This document shows, piece after piece, positions 1 through 11,471 of a stretch of 64,000 nucleotides of DNA. This stretch comes from Microcebus murinus (taxonomy: Eukaryota > Chordata > Mammalia > Primates > Cheirogaleidae): positions 61,007,622 through 61,071,621 of the forward strand of contig NC_134120.1 in NCBI RefSeq assembly GCF_040939455.1, in the 5' to 3' direction. The position numbers were made by a program, and so were the translations under genes. The notes beneath the pieces are model-generated. The model did no database searches. It saw nothing but the letters and a program-made list of their open reading frames with translations, and had not been told where the DNA came from. Each line of letters begins with the position of its first letter. Position 1 is the stretch's first letter.

Positions 1-441
1 CGCCTGCCGCCCTCGCTAAGCGGCCTGCGGGGGACGTGCTCCCGCTGTGCCGCGGGGGCCCAGCCTGGTGTCTTCTCTGAGGCCCCGTGGCTGCCACTCC
101 CCTCAAGGGGAGAGCCGCGGAGGTGGGGACCGCCTCCTCATGGGGACGTACACCCAGCTCTCCACGTCGGATTCCGGGGCTCTCTGTCCTGCCAGAAGGC
201 CCAGCTGGCCTGCGGGTCCTTAGAGTGGCAAAAACATCCATCCGAAAACTGAGATTGAGGGTCCGGTGGGTGTCTGCACTTTTGTGCTGGGCACCCCAGG
301 GAGGCCCGGGGGCTGGCTGGACAACGCGGTCTGCTGGGCGGGGGGTTTGGAGGAGCAACTGATGCCCTTTGCACTTTGGGTAGCAAGTGTCTGAGGTGTC
401 CCTGATCCCTGCACCATGTGGGGCGGGGGGCGGAGGAGGAC

Positions 442-461
442 GGGGGGGGGGGGGGGGGGGG
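442..461 (+). repeat. Poly-G run, variable between A units
   Basis: An uninterrupted run of 20 G follows a G-rich lead-in. The same place in later A units has 19, 15, 15 and 21 G (near 4347, 8252, 12148 and 16046), so this is a fast-changing homopolymer. In blocks B and C the corresponding place is a G-run followed by GGA repeats. G-quadruplex formation is plausible; sequencing error in the run length is also possible. Confidence 0.9.
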
Positions 462-1260
462 CGTGACCTGCAGTCGTGTTCCCGGGGTGGCACGGCATGT
501 GGCTTCTTCCACGGGATGCTTGGCCTGGGCTCCCTGCACCTGGGCCTTTGGAGGACTGGCCCTGTGCTTGCCAACACTTCCTGCAGGGACCCAGAGCTGG
601 GAGGTTGCATCTCTCAGCCCTGGGTCGGGCAGAGTCCCAGCGGGCCATGCCCACAACCTCTCTCAGCACGGGTCCCCCAGAAGGCTCCTTTGGGACCAGG
701 ATTCTCTTGCCGGTGACTCTTTAAGGTCTGGCCCCTAGATGGAGGGGCACCAGGAGTAGAGGTGCAGGAAGGGGAAGGGGGTGGCCATGCGAGGGGACAC
801 TTTCAGGCCAAGTCCCAGCTTCAGCCTGATCCTCCTGGGAACCCCGGGGTGGACATCACACCTCCTGGTTGTCCGGCTCTGAGACAAGGAGCCGGGCTTC
901 GCATTCCCACAGCAGCCAGTCGTGGGCTGAGGACACCTGGGGCGTTGGGAACTCCCTGGCTTCTCCTTGGTTTAACATCTGGAGCTGCTTGGGCATTGTG
1001 CCGCCACACACACCCGAGTGCAGGTGTCTTCCGCACAGACTGCGGGCCTCGCTCTTCTGAATGCCGCTAGCTCGCGACCCACCCACGGGTCAACCTGGTC
1101 AGGGTACTTTCTCTCAGGGGCAGGCTCGGATCCGGGCGGGCTACCGGTGTCTCTGTTTGCTCCTTTCTTTCTTCCATTTCGGGAAAGGCTTCCTTACTGG
1201 GTGTGGAAATCTCCTATGCCTTTCCTCGCCTATTCTGTCAGCTTTCAAATTCTCTTTCAG

Positions 1261-1589
1261 GCCGGGCGCGGTGGCTCAAGCCTGTAATCCTAGCTCTCTG
1301 GGAGGCCGAGGCGGGCGGATTGCTCGAGGTCAGGAGTTCGAAACCAGCCTGAGCAAGAGCCAGACCCGGTCTCTACTGTAAATAGAAAAAAATTAATTGG
1401 CCAACTAATATATATAGGAAAATGAGCCAGGCATGGTGGCGCATGCCTGTAGTCCCAGCTACTTGGGAGGCTGAGGCAGAAGGATTGCTTGAGCCCAGGA
1501 GTTTGAGGTTGCTGTGAGCTAGGCTAACACCACGGCACTCACTCTAGCCTAGGCAACAAAGGGAGACTCTGTCTCAAAAAAAAAAAAAA
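1261..1589 (+). mobile_element. Alu SINE, lemur type, insertion 1 (spacer 1)
   Basis: A full-length dimeric Alu starts gccgggcgcggtggctcaag. Its left-monomer Pol III box B region (gttcgaaacc) is visible. The monomers are joined by an A-rich linker with the strepsirrhine AT-rich motif, and the right monomer ends in a poly-A tail. A 14-base target-site duplication, aaattctctttcag, lies at 1247-1260 and 1590-1603. Block B keeps the unoccupied site (for example 20867-20880 running straight into ttgccaccctc), so this is a clean target-primed insertion made before the unit multiplied. Confidence 0.95.
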
Positions 1590-2095
1590 AAATTCTCTTT
1601 CAGTTGCCACCCTCACAGATGGATTAGGAAACTCTTTCCGGTGCACTCATTAGTGAAATGACCTCAATGAAGCTGGAATCCAATATCTAATCGCCGATTT
1701 TTAGCGAGTCCACACGCCAGGGGGGTTGGGGTCCAATGCAGCCCCGGCCAGGCCCAGGCCCCTTGGACTGGGCCACAGGAGGACACAGAGGAGGGTCCCG
1801 GCCCCCACGGTAGCGGTGCGGGCAGTTCCCCAAGGGCTTGGGCGTTTTCCAGAGGTAGGAGATGGAGGGGACTGATTTCTTCAGCGCCCCACAGACCAAG
1901 CCACCCCACCCCACCCATGGGACACATCCCGAGAGAGAGAGACGCCGCCGCATACACTGGCTCCCCTCCCCCATGCGCTGTGCCCCAGCCCTGACCCGGG
2001 GGAATAGGCGGCCGCCCACCCACAGGGCGGGGGGCACAGCTGAAAGGGGTTGTGGGGGAGGGCGGCCCCTGGCTGGGGTCAAAGGGCGAGCGCCT

Positions 2096-2107
2096 TGCGC
2101 GTGCGCA
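2096..2107 (-). promoter_or_regulatory. NRF1-type motif with adjacent inverted CCAAT box (A type)
   Basis: Read on the minus strand this is TGCGCACGCGCA, a full match to the NRF1 consensus YGCGCAYGCGCR. An inverted CCAAT (attgg) follows at 2111-2115, in GC-box-rich sequence about 430 bases upstream of the 5S. The same motif recurs at 6000-6011, 9914-9925, 13798-13809 and 17707-17718. NRF1, CCAAT and GC boxes together are usual for CpG-island Pol II promoters; that this one is active is inference. Confidence 0.45.
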
Positions 2108-2230
2108 GTCATTGGCGGCGGCGGCGACGCGCTGGGGGTGGGGGGCGGGGAGGTGAAGGAGGCCAGGCGAGGAGAGGAGGGGGGCTGGAAGGTCTCCACC
2201 TTGGCGAGTCCAGCCGTGGAGGCGAATCTT

Positions 2231-2322
2231 GTGTGAGTGTGAGTGAGTGAGTGAGTGTGAGTGTGAGTTGTGTGTGTGTGTGTGTGTGTGTGTTGTCTGT
2301 GTGTCTGTGTGTCTGTTTGTGT
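2231..2322 (+). repeat. GT/GAGT microsatellite (A type)
   Basis: A mixed gtgtgagt / gtgagtgag tract runs into a pure GT stretch and ends in gtgtctgtgtgtctgtttgt. It lies about 210-300 bases upstream of the 5S. Copies occur at 6135-6226, 10049-10137, 13933-14024 and 17842-17932. Blocks B and C keep only a short form of about 35-40 bases ending in gtatagagaga. Alternating purine-pyrimidine DNA can adopt Z-form. Confidence 0.9.
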
Positions 2323-2433
2323 AGAGAGACATCCCCCCCACCCCGGCCCGCCCCTCCCTGCCCGCCCCGCCCCGCTCGTCACCCCCGTACCTGGGAGCCC
2401 GCCGGACCCGGCCGGCAAACTCAACAGGCCCGG

Positions 2434-2454
2434 CCCCCCCCCCCCCCCCCCCCC
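2434..2454 (+). repeat. Poly-C run upstream of the 5S pseudogene (variable)
   Basis: A run of 21 C followed by GGGG lies about 80-100 bases before the pseudogene. Equivalent runs are 22 C in unit 2 (near 6338), 7 C in unit 3 (near 10248) and 18 C in unit 4 (near 14137). The hybrid spacer before 18147 has no such run and shows ggcccggcgcgggg instead. It is a highly length-variable homopolymer. Confidence 0.9.
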
Positions 2455-2532
2455 GGGGCCTGGGGCGGGAGGAGGCGGCGGGGAAGCGCAGAGAGGCTCG
2501 GCTTCTTGAGCGGGGCAGGGGCGCCCTCCGCC

Positions 2533-2626
2533 GTCCACGGCCACACCACCCCGAACGCGCCCCATCTCGTCTGATCTCGGAAGCTAAGCAGGGTCGGGCC
2601 TGGGAATACCGGGTGCCCTAGGCTTC
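2533..2626 (+). pseudogene. 5S rRNA pseudogene 1 (27-base internal deletion)
   Basis: It aligns with canonical 5S positions 1-70 and 98-121 over 94 bases; positions 71-97 are missing. The missing part spans the end of the intermediate element and all of box C (80-97), the TFIIIA contact region, and most of helix IV and loop E of the RNA. Box A (50-64, gctaagcagggtcggg) is intact. The deletion ends lie in a GCCTGG direct repeat (66-71 and 93-98). In what remains, differences from canonical are T4C, T12C, T20C, G31C and two near 112-113. The downstream T-rich stretch is interrupted (TTTTATTTT, 2630-2638). Efficient Pol III transcription or ribosome assembly is unlikely. Confidence 0.93.
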
Positions 2627-3447
2627 TTGTTTTATTTTGGCCTCTTGTTCTGTCCCCTTTCTGGGAGCGCCGCGGAGGCTCGGCCTGGGGGTCACCCCCA
2701 CCCTCAGCGCCCGCCGCGGTGCCTGGCGCCCCAGCCCGCACCGTGGGGCCTCCTCTTGTCCCGAGCCGCGACATCGCCGCCACACGGCAGCATGCGTGGC
2801 ATCTGGACTGTCAGGTCTCAGACCAAAAGTCTGCTCTGTGGGAACCGACACGCTGGAGGAAACCTTGAGAGGCTGAGAGGGGAGGGAGTTGCAGAAGAAG
2901 GCCAGGATGTCATTTTGAGGGAGTATGTGACCAGAACTCGTCCCGTTGCGTTTGGGGTTCTATGGGCTACACGTAGGAATCTTTGGGGGTGGCACCTGAT
3001 GTTGGGGGATCCGGAGTCACACCCAGACCTGCTCCACAGGCCTCCTTTTACTTTTCTCTTCGGATTCATTATTTTTAAAAAGTGTCTCTTATCTCTATTA
3101 GTGCATTTTCTTTTCTCTCTCTCTTCAAGCAGATGATGGGAGTCCAAGTATTAAGGTGACATGTGTTGCCCGTGCCCCCCTCCCCCCTGTGTTCTTATTC
3201 CTTTACCTCTCATGTGGTTCCAGCGTATTGTGGGGGCACCAATGTTAAGGTCGGGTACATCGCCCTCTCCCCGCCTCCCCCCTCGGGTCAGAGCTTCAAG
3301 TGCGCCCATCCCCCAGTGGGTGCGCACCCACCCCATTCCTAATGGATGTGTATGCCCATCCCCTCCCCACGCCCGCCCGACACCCACCCGATGAAGGTGA
3401 GTCCTCTGTGTCCACTTAGGTGTCCATCGGTTCGTACCAATTTGCCG

Positions 3448-3670
3448 GTGAGCGCGAGCACGTGGTGCTCGTGTGTCCATTCTTGGGATACTTGGCTTAC
3501 TGGAACGGGTTCCAGCTCTGGCCAGGAGAACCACGAGAGGTGCCCTCTCACCGCTGTTCCTCATAGCCGAATAGCACTCCGTGGTGTCCACGCGCCACAT
3601 TTTATTGACGCACTCGTGGGTGGATGGGCACTCGGGTCGCTTCCAGGTCTTTGCGATTGTGACTTGTGCC
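3448..3670 (-). mobile_element. L1 LINE 3'-end fragment (spacer after pseudogene 1)
   Basis: Read on the minus strand, this resembles the primate or mammalian L1 3' end: a stretch equivalent to the L1 'tattcagccataaa' region (here ctattcggctatgagg), preceded by the gtggtgtccac and acattttattgacgcactc context and the gattgtga motif. It is old, CpG-enriched and truncated at both ends. There is no poly-A tail or target duplication. Identity rests on remembered L1 sequence, so subfamily is not assigned. It contains the E-box CACGTG inside a 7-base-stem inverted repeat (cgagcac gtg gtgctcg). Confidence 0.6.
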
Positions 3671-3677
3671 CTGACTC

Positions 3678-3695
3678 TAACCCTAACCCTTACCC
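3678..3695 (+). repeat. Short telomere-like tract
   Basis: The sequence taaccctaacccttaccc holds two perfect and one imperfect vertebrate telomere hexamers. It occurs just after the L1 fragment in every A unit, and in every complete C unit (for example 33939-33956). In B units it is degraded (ctgtcaccctacccctta near 19327). It is too short to be a telomere and is probably coincidental or a relic. Confidence 0.6.
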
Positions 3696-5164
3696 AGCCC
3701 GTCTCCTCCTCGGCCCCTGCCTGACTGACTGACTCCTTCCCGCCCGGCCTGTCACCTGTCACCTGTCACCGTCCTCGGCCCCTGCCTGACGGGGCTCCTC
3801 CGTCGCCTGGGCCTTCCAAGGGCTTGGTGTGGACGCTGGTTCCAGGACGCCCTCCCAGGAACCCGGTAGCAGGGCGGCCGCAGCGTCTCGCGCAACCCAA
3901 CCGTCCGCCTGCCGCCCTCGCTAAGCGGCCTGCGGGGGACGTGCTCCCGCTGTGCCGCGGGGGCCCAGCCTGGTGTCTTCTCTGAGGCCCCGTGGCTGCC
4001 ACTCCCCTCAAGGGGAGAGCCGCGGAGGTGGGGACCGCCTCCTCATGGGGACGTACACCCAGCTCTCCACGTCGGATTCCGGGGCTCTCTGTCCTGCCAG
4101 AAGGCCCAGCTGGCCTGCGGGTCCTTAGAGTGGCAAAAACATCCATCCGAAAACTGAGATTGAGGGTCCGGTGGGTGTCTGCACTTTTGTGCTGGGCACC
4201 CCAGGGAGGCCCGGGGGCTGGCTGGACAACGCGGTCTGCTGGGCGGGGGGTTTGGAGGAGCAACTGATGCCCTTTGCACTTTGGGTAGCAAGTGTCTGAG
4301 GTGTCCCTGATCCCTGCACCATGTGGGGCGGGGGGCGGAGGAGGACGGGGGGGGGGGGGGGGGGGCGTGACCTGCAGTCGTGTTCCCGGGGTGGCACGGC
4401 ATGTGGCTTCTTCCACGGGATGCTTGGCCTGGGCTCCCTGCACCTGGGCCTTTGGAGGACTGGCCCTGTGCTTGCCAACACTTCCTGCAGGGACCCAGAG
4501 CTGGGAGGTTGCATCTCTCAGCCCTGGGTCGGGCAGAGTCCCAGCGGGCCATGCCCACAACCTCTCTCAGCACGGGTCCCCCAGAAGGCTCCTTTGGGAC
4601 CAGGATTCTCTTGCCGGTGACTCTTTAAGGTCTGGCCCCTAGATGGAGGGGCACCAGGAGTAGAGGTGCAGGAAGGGGAAGGGGGTGGCCATGCGAGGGG
4701 ACACTTTCAGGCCAAGTCCCAGCTTCAGCCTGATCCTCCTGGGAACCCCGGGGTGGACATCACACCTCCTGGTTGTCCGGCTCTGAGACAAGGAGCCGGG
4801 CTTCGCATTCCCACAGCAGCCAGTCGTGGGCTGAGGACACCTGGGGCGTTGGGAACTCCCTGGCTTCTCCTTGGTTTAACATCTGGAGCTGCTTGGGCAT
4901 TGTGCCGCCACACACACCCGAGTGCAGGTGTCTTCCGCACAGACTGCGGGCCTCGCTCTTCTGAATGCCGCTAGCTCGCGACCCACCCACGGGTCAACCT
5001 GGTCAGGGTACTTTCTCTCAGGGGCAGGCTCGGATCCGGGCGGGCTACCGGTGTCTCTGTTTGCTCCTTTCTTTCTTCCATTTCGGGAAAGGCTTCCTTA
5101 CTGGGTGTGGAAATCTCCTATGCCTTTCCTCGCCTATTCTGTCAGCTTTCAAATTCTCTTTCAG

Positions 5165-5493
5165 GCCGGGCGCGGTGGCTCAAGCCTGTAATCCTAGCTC
5201 TCTGGGAGGCCGAGGCGGGCGGATTGCTCGAGGTCAGGAGTTCGAAACCAGCCTGAGCAAGAGCCAGACCCGGTCTCTACTGTAAATAGAAAAAAATTAA
5301 TTGGCCAACTAATATATATAGGAAAATGAGCCAGGCATGGTGGCGCATGCCTGTAGTCCCAGCTACTTGGGAGGCTGAGGCAGAAGGATTGCTTGAGCCC
5401 AGGAGTTTGAGGTTGCTGTGAGCTAGGCTAACACCACGGCACTCACTCTAGCCTAGGCAACAAAGGGAGACTCTGTCTCAAAAAAAAAAAAAA
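5165..5493 (+). mobile_element. Alu SINE insertion 1 (spacer 2)
   Basis: Orthologous to the element at 1261, with the same target duplications (5151-5164 and 5494-5507). It shares with copy 1 the linker variant tagaaaaaaatt and the tail-proximal variant aaagggagac. Confidence 0.95.
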
Positions 5494-6437
5494 AAATTCT
5501 CTTTCAGTTGCCACCCTCACAGATGGATTAGGAAACTCTTTCCGGTGCACTCATTAGTGAAATGACCTCAATGAAGCTGGAATCCAATATCTAATCGCCG
5601 ATTTTTAGCGAGTCCACACGCCAGGGGGGTTGGGGTCCAATGCAGCCCCGGCCAGGCCCAGGCCCCTTGGACTGGGCCACAGGAGGACACAGAGGAGGGT
5701 CCCGGCCCCCACGGTAGCGGTGCGGGCAGTTCCCCAAGGGCTTGGGCGTTTTCCAGAGGTAGGAGATGGAGGGGACTGATTTCTTCAGCGCCCCACAGAC
5801 CAAGCCACCCCACCCCACCCATGGGACACATCCCGAGAGAGAGAGACGCCGCCGCATACACTGGCTCCCCTCCCCCATGCGCTGTGCCCCAGCCCTGACC
5901 CGGGGGAATAGGCGGCCGCCCACCCACAGGGCGGGGGGCACAGCTGAAAGGGGTTGTGGGGGAGGGCGGCCCCTGGCTGGGGTCAAAGGGCGAGCGCCTT
6001 GCGCGTGCGCAGTCATTGGCGGCGGCGGCGACGCGCTGGGGGTGGGGGGCGGGGAGGTGAAGGAGGCCAGGCGAGGAGAGGAGGGGGGCTGGAAGGTCTC
6101 CACCTTGGCGAGTCCAGCCGTGGAGGCGAATCTTGTGTGAGTGTGAGTGAGTGAGTGAGTGTGAGTGTGAGTTGTGTGTGTGTGTGTGTGTGTGTGTTGT
6201 CTGTGTGTCTGTGTGTCTGTTTGTGTAGAGAGACATCCCCCCCACCCCGGCCCGCCCCTCCCTGCCCGCCCCGCCCCGCTCGTCACCCCCGTACCTGGGA
6301 GCCCGCCGGACCCGGCCGGCAAACTCAACAGGCCCGGCCCCCCCCCCCCCCCCCCCCCCGGGGCCTGGGGCGGGAGGAGGCGGCGGGGAAGCGCAGAGAG
6401 GCTCGGCTTCTTGAGCGGGGCAGGGGCGCCCTCCGCC

Positions 6438-6531
6438 GTCCACGGCCACACCACCCCGAACGCGCCCCATCTCGTCTGATCTCGGAAGCTAAGCAGGGTC
6501 GGGCCTGGGAATACCGGGTGCCCTAGGCTTC
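6438..6531 (+). pseudogene. 5S rRNA pseudogene 2 (same 27-base deletion)
   Basis: Identical to pseudogene 1 over its 94 bases, with box C absent and box A kept. It lies 3905 bases after copy 1. The interrupted T tract follows at about 6535-6543. Sharing the exact breakpoint and all point differences shows it was copied with the whole unit rather than deleted independently. Confidence 0.93.
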
Positions 6532-7352
6532 TTGTTTTATTTTGGCCTCTTGTTCTGTCCCCTTTCTGGGAGCGCCGCGGAGGCTCGGCCTGGGGGTCAC
6601 CCCCACCCTCAGCGCCCGCCGCGGTGCCTGGCGCCCCAGCCCGCACCGTGGGGCCTCCTCTTGTCCCGAGCCGCGACATCGCCGCCACACGGCAGCATGC
6701 GTGGCATCTGGACTGTCAGGTCTCAGACCAAAAGTCTGCTCTGTGGGAACCGACACGCTGGAGGAAACCTTGAGAGGCTGAGAGGGGAGGGAGTTGCAGA
6801 AGAAGGCCAGGATGTCATTTTGAGGGAGTATGTGACCAGAACTCGTCCCGTTGCGTTTGGGGTTCTATGGGCTACACGTAGGAATCTTTGGGGGTGGCAC
6901 CTGATGTTGGGGGATCCGGAGTCACACCCAGACCTGCTCCACAGGCCTCCTTTTACTTTTCTCTTCGGATTCATTATTTTTAAAAAGTGTCTCTTATCTC
7001 TATTAGTGCATTTTCTTTTCTCTCTCTCTTCAAGCAGATGATGGGAGTCCAAGTATTAAGGTGACATGTGTTGCCCGTGCCCCCCTCCCCCCTGTGTTCT
7101 TATTCCTTTACCTCTCATGTGGTTCCAGCGTATTGTGGGGGCACCAATGTTAAGGTCGGGTACATCGCCCTCTCCCCGCCTCCCCCCTCGGGTCAGAGCT
7201 TCAAGTGCGCCCATCCCCCAGTGGGTGCGCACCCACCCCATTCCTAATGGATGTGTATGCCCATCCCCTCCCCACGCCCGCCCGACACCCACCCGATGAA
7301 GGTGAGTCCTCTGTGTCCACTTAGGTGTCCATCGGTTCGTACCAATTTGCCG

Positions 7353-7575
7353 GTGAGCGCGAGCACGTGGTGCTCGTGTGTCCATTCTTGGGATACTTGG
7401 CTTACTGGAACGGGTTCCAGCTCTGGCCAGGAGAACCACGAGAGGTGCCCTCTCACCGCTGTTCCTCATAGCCGAATAGCACTCCGTGGTGTCCACGCGC
7501 CACATTTTATTGACGCACTCGTGGGTGGATGGGCACTCGGGTCGCTTCCAGGTCTTTGCGATTGTGACTTGTGCC
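7353..7575 (-). mobile_element. L1 LINE 3'-end fragment (after pseudogene 2)
   Basis: Same fragment as at 3448-3670, base for base as far as I can compare by eye. Minus-strand sense. Confidence 0.6.
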
Positions 7576-9065
7576 CTGACTCTAACCCTAACCCTTACCC
7601 AGCCCGTCTCCTCCTCGGCCCCTGCCTGACTGACTGACTCCTTCCCGCCCGGCCTGTCACCTGTCACCTGTCACCGTCCTCGGCCCCTGCCTGACGGGGC
7701 TCCTCCGTCGCCTGGGCCTTCCAAGGGCTTGGTGTGGACGCTGGTTCCAGGACGCCCTCCCAGGAACCCGGTAGCAGGGCGGCCGCAGCGTCTCGCGCAA
7801 CCCAACCGTCCGCCTGCCGCCCTCGCTAAGCGGCCTGCGGGGGACGTGCTCCCGCTGTGCCGCGGGGGCCCAGCCTGGTGTCTTCTCTGAGGCCCCGTGG
7901 CTGCCACTCCCCTCAAGGGGAGAGCCGCGGAGGTGGGGACCGCCTCCTCATGGGGACGTACACCCAGCTCTCCACGTCGGATTCCGGGGCTCTCTGTCCT
8001 GCCAGAAGGCCCAGCTGGCCTGCGGGTCCTTAGAGTGGCAAAAACATCCATCCGAAAACTGAGATTGAGGGTCCGGTGGGTGTCTGCACTTTTGTGCTGG
8101 GCACCCCAGGGAGGCCCGGGGGCTGGCTGGACAACGCGGTCTGCTGGGCGGGGGGTTTGGAGGAGCAACTGATGCCCTTTGCACTTTGGGTAGCAAGTGT
8201 CTGAGGTGTCCCTGATCCCTGCACCATGTGGGGCGGGGGGCGGAGGAGGACGGGGGGGGGGGGGGGCGTGACCTGCAGTCGTGTTCCCGGGGTGGCACGG
8301 CATGTGGCTTCTTCCACGGGATGCTTGGCCTGGGCTCCCTGCACCTGGGCCTTTGGAGGACTGGCCCTGTGCTTGCCAACACTTCCTGCAGGGACCCAGA
8401 GCTGGGAGGTTGCATCTCTCAGCCCTGGGTCGGGCAGAGTCCCAGCGGGCCATGCCCACAACCTCTCTCAGCACGGGTCCCCCAGAAGGCTCCTTTGGGA
8501 CCAGGATTCTCTTGCCGGTGACTCTTTAAGGTCTGGCCCCTAGATGGAGGGGCACCAGGAGTAGAGGTGCAGGAAGGGGAAGGGGGTGGCCATGCGAGGG
8601 GACACTTTCAGGCCAAGTCCCAGCTTCAGCCTGATCCTCCTGGGAACCCCGGGGTGGACATCACACCTCCTGGTTGTCCGGCTCTGAGACAAGGAGCCGG
8701 GCTTCGCATTCCCACAGCAGCCAGTCGTGGGCTGAGGACACCTGGGGCGTTGGGAACTCCCTGGCTTCTCCTTGGTTTAACATCTGGAGCTGCTTGGGCA
8801 TTGTGCCGCCACACACACCCGAGTGCAGGTGTCTTCCGCACAGACTGCGGGCCTCGCTCTTCTGAATGCCGCTAGCTCGCGACCCACCCACGGGTCAACC
8901 TGGTCAGGGTACTTTCTCTCAGGGGCAGGCTCGGATCCGGGCGGGCTACCGGTGTCTCTGTTTGCTCCTTTCTTTCTTCCATTTCGGGAAAGGCTTCCTT
9001 ACTGGGTGTGGAAATCTCCTATGCCTTCCCTCGCCTATTCTGTCAGCTTTCAAATTCTCTTTCAG

Positions 9066-9397
9066 GCCGGGCGCGGTGGCTCAAGCCTGTAATCCTAGCT
9101 CTCTGGGAGGCCGAGGCGGGCGGATTGCTCGAGGTCAGGAGTTCGAAACCAGCCTGAGCAAGAGCCAGACCCGGTCTCTACTGTAAATAGAAAGAAATTA
9201 ATTGGCCAACTAATATATATAGGAAAATGAGCCAGGCATGGTGGCGCATGCCTGTAGTCCCAGCTACTTGGGAGGCTGAGGCAGAAGGATTGCTTGAGCC
9301 CAGGAGTTTGAGGTTGCTGTGAGCTAGGCTAACACCACGGCACTCACTCTAGCCTAGGCAACAAAGCGAGACTCTGTCTCAAAAAAAAAAAAAAAAA
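9066..9397 (+). mobile_element. Alu SINE insertion 1 (spacer 3)
   Basis: Same locus and target duplications (9052-9065, 9398-9411). It differs from copies 1 and 2 by tagaaagaaatt in the linker and aaagcgagac near the tail, and its tail is 20 A long. With the copy at 16866 it defines the second A subtype. Confidence 0.95.
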
Positions 9398-9738
9398 AAA
9401 TTCTCTTTCAGTTGCCACCCTCACAGATGGATTAGGAAACTCTTTCCGGTGCACTCATTAGTGAAATGACCTCAATGAAGCTGGAATCCAATATCTAATC
9501 GCCGATTTTTGGCGAGTCCACACGCCAGGGGGGTTGGGGTCCAATGCAGCCCCGGCCAGGCCCAGGCCCCTTGGACTGGGCCACAGGAGGACACAGAGGA
9601 GGGTCCCGGCCCCCACGGTAGCGGTGCGGGCAGTTCCCCAAGGGCTTGGGCGTTTTCCAGAGGTAGGAGATGGAGGGGACTGATTTCTTCAGCGCCCCAC
9701 AGACCAAGCCACCCCACCCCACCCATGGGACACATCCC

Positions 9739-9761
9739 GAGAGAGAGAGAGAGAGAGAGAC
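9739..9761 (+). repeat. GA microsatellite, expanded in this unit
   Basis: About ten GA repeats precede cgccgccgca here. The equivalent site has four or five repeats in units 1, 2 and 4, and six or seven near 17540. Confidence 0.8.
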
Positions 9762-10077
9762 GCCGCCGCATACACTGGCTCCCCTCCCCCATGCGCTGTG
9801 CCCCAGCCCTGACCCGGGGGAATAGGCGGCCGCCCACCCACAGGGCGGGGGGCACAGCTGAAAGGGGTTGTGGGGGAGGGCGGCCCCTGGCTGGGGTCAA
9901 AGGGCGAGCGCCTTGCGCGTGCGCAGTCATTGGCGGCGGCGGCGACGCGCTGGGGGTGGGGGGCGGGGAGGTGAAGGAGGCCAGGCGAGGAGAGGAGGGG
10001 GGCTGGAAGGGCTCCACCTTGGCGAGTCCAGCCGTGGAGGCGAATCTTGTGTGAGTGTGAGTGAGTGAGTGAGTGTG

Positions 10078-10108
<31 letters not shown>

Positions 10109-10332
10109 TGTCTATGTGTCTGTGTGTCTGTTTGTGTAGAGAGACATCCCCCCACCCCGGCCCGCCCCTCCCTGCCCGCCCCGCCCCGCTCGTCACCCCC
10201 GTACCTCGGAGCCCGCCGGACCCGGCCGGCCAACTCAACAGGCCCGGCCCCCCCGGGGCCTGGGGCGGGAGGAGGCGGCGGGGAAGCGCAGAGAGGCTCG
10301 GCTTCTTGAGCGGGGCAGGGGCGCCCTCCGCC

Positions 10333-10426
10333 GTCCACGGCCACACCACCCCGAACGCGCCCCATCTCGTCTGATCTCGGAAGCTAAGCAGGGTCGGGCC
10401 TGGGAATACCGGGTGCCCTAGGCTTC
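10333..10426 (+). pseudogene. 5S rRNA pseudogene 3 (same 27-base deletion)
   Basis: Same 94-base deleted form. Unlike copies 1, 2 and 4, it is followed by an uninterrupted T10 run (10430-10439), which would serve as a normal Pol III stop if the locus were transcribed. The loss of box C remains the main defect. The upstream poly-C run is only 7 bases here. Confidence 0.93.
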
Positions 10427-11248
10427 TTGTTTTTTTTTTGGCCTCTTGTTCTGTCCCCTTTCTGGGAGCGCCGCGGAGGCCCGGCCTGGGGGTCACCCCC
10501 AACCTCAGCGCCCGCCGCGGTGCCTGGCGCCCCAGCCCGCACCGTGGGGCCTCCTCTTGTCCCGAGCCGCGACATCGCCGCCACACGGCAGCATGCGTGG
10601 CATCTGGACTGTCAGGTCTCAGACCAAAAGTCTGCTCTGTGGGAACCGACACGCTGGAGGAAACCTTGAGAGGCTGAGAGGGGAGGGAGTTGCAGAAGAA
10701 GGCCAGGATGTCATTTTGAGGGAGTATGTGACCAGAACTCGTCCCGTTGCGTTTGGGGTTCTATGGGCTACACGTAGGAATCTTTGGGGGTGGCACCTGA
10801 TGTTGGGGGATCCGGAGTCACACCCAGACCTGCTCCACAGGCCTCCTTTTACTTTTCTCTTCGGATTCATTATTTTTAAAAAGTGTCTCTTATCTCTATT
10901 AGTGCATTTTCTTTTCTCTCTCTCTTCAAGCAGATGATGGGAGTCCAAGTATTAAGGTGACATGTGTTGCCCGTGCCCCCCTCCCCCCTGTGTTCTTATT
11001 CCTTTACCTCTCATGTGGTTCCAGCGTATTGTGGGGGCACCAATGTTAAGGTCGGGTACATCGCCCTCTCCCCGCCTCCCCCCTCGGGTCAGAGCTTCAA
11101 GTGCGCCCATCCCCCAGTGGGTGCGCACCCACCCCATTCCTAATGGATGTGTATGCCCATCCCCTCCCCACGCCCGCCCGACACCCACCCGATGAAGGTG
11201 AGTCCTCTGTGTCCACTTAGGTGTCCATCGGTTCGTACCAATTTGCCG

Positions 11249-11471
11249 GTGAGCGCGAGCACGTGGTGCTCGTGTGTCCATTCTTGGGATACTTGGCTTA
11301 CTGGAACGGGTTCCAGCTCTGGCCAGGAGAACCACGAGAGGTGCCCTCTCACCGCTGTTCCTCATAGCCGAATAGCACTCCGTGGTGTCCACGCGCCACA
11401 TTTTATTGACACACTCGTGGGTGGATGGGCACTCGGGTCGCTTCCAGGTCTTTGCGATTGTGACTTGTGCC
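11249..11471 (-). mobile_element. L1 LINE 3'-end fragment (after pseudogene 3)
   Basis: Same fragment as at 3448, with one private substitution (ttgacacactcg at about 11406-11417 where the others have ttgacgcactcg). This is a CpG-decay type change. Confidence 0.6.

Noticed and set aside
1266..1340. Independent tRNA or 7SL gene suggested by Pol III A and B boxes.
   Set aside because: These are the internal promoter boxes of the Alu left monomer, itself 7SL-derived.
1261..1381. Short frames reading into the Alu (for example ending in [20 protein letters not shown]).
   Set aside because: Typical translated Alu sequence; not a gene.
2819..2833. Small hairpin cagac-caaaa-gtctg about 190 bases after the 5S (cagacc-aaa-ggtctg in B and C).
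   Set aside because: Short stem, no adjoining Pol III or Pol II signal; not enough for an RNA gene or terminator.
3678..3695. Telomere or subtelomere.
   Set aside because: Only two to three hexamers, inside the spacer and repeated with it; no extended array.
5591..6688. A 365-codon minus-strand frame in block A.
   Set aside because: It crosses the poly-C run (poly-Gly) and GT microsatellite, and depends on homopolymer length: the equivalent frame is split in units 1 and 4. No recognisable domain.
9739..9761. Regularly spaced repeats considered as a CRISPR array.
   Set aside because: The repeats are simple microsatellites or 3.9-kb units in a primate genome; no short direct repeats with unique spacers exist.
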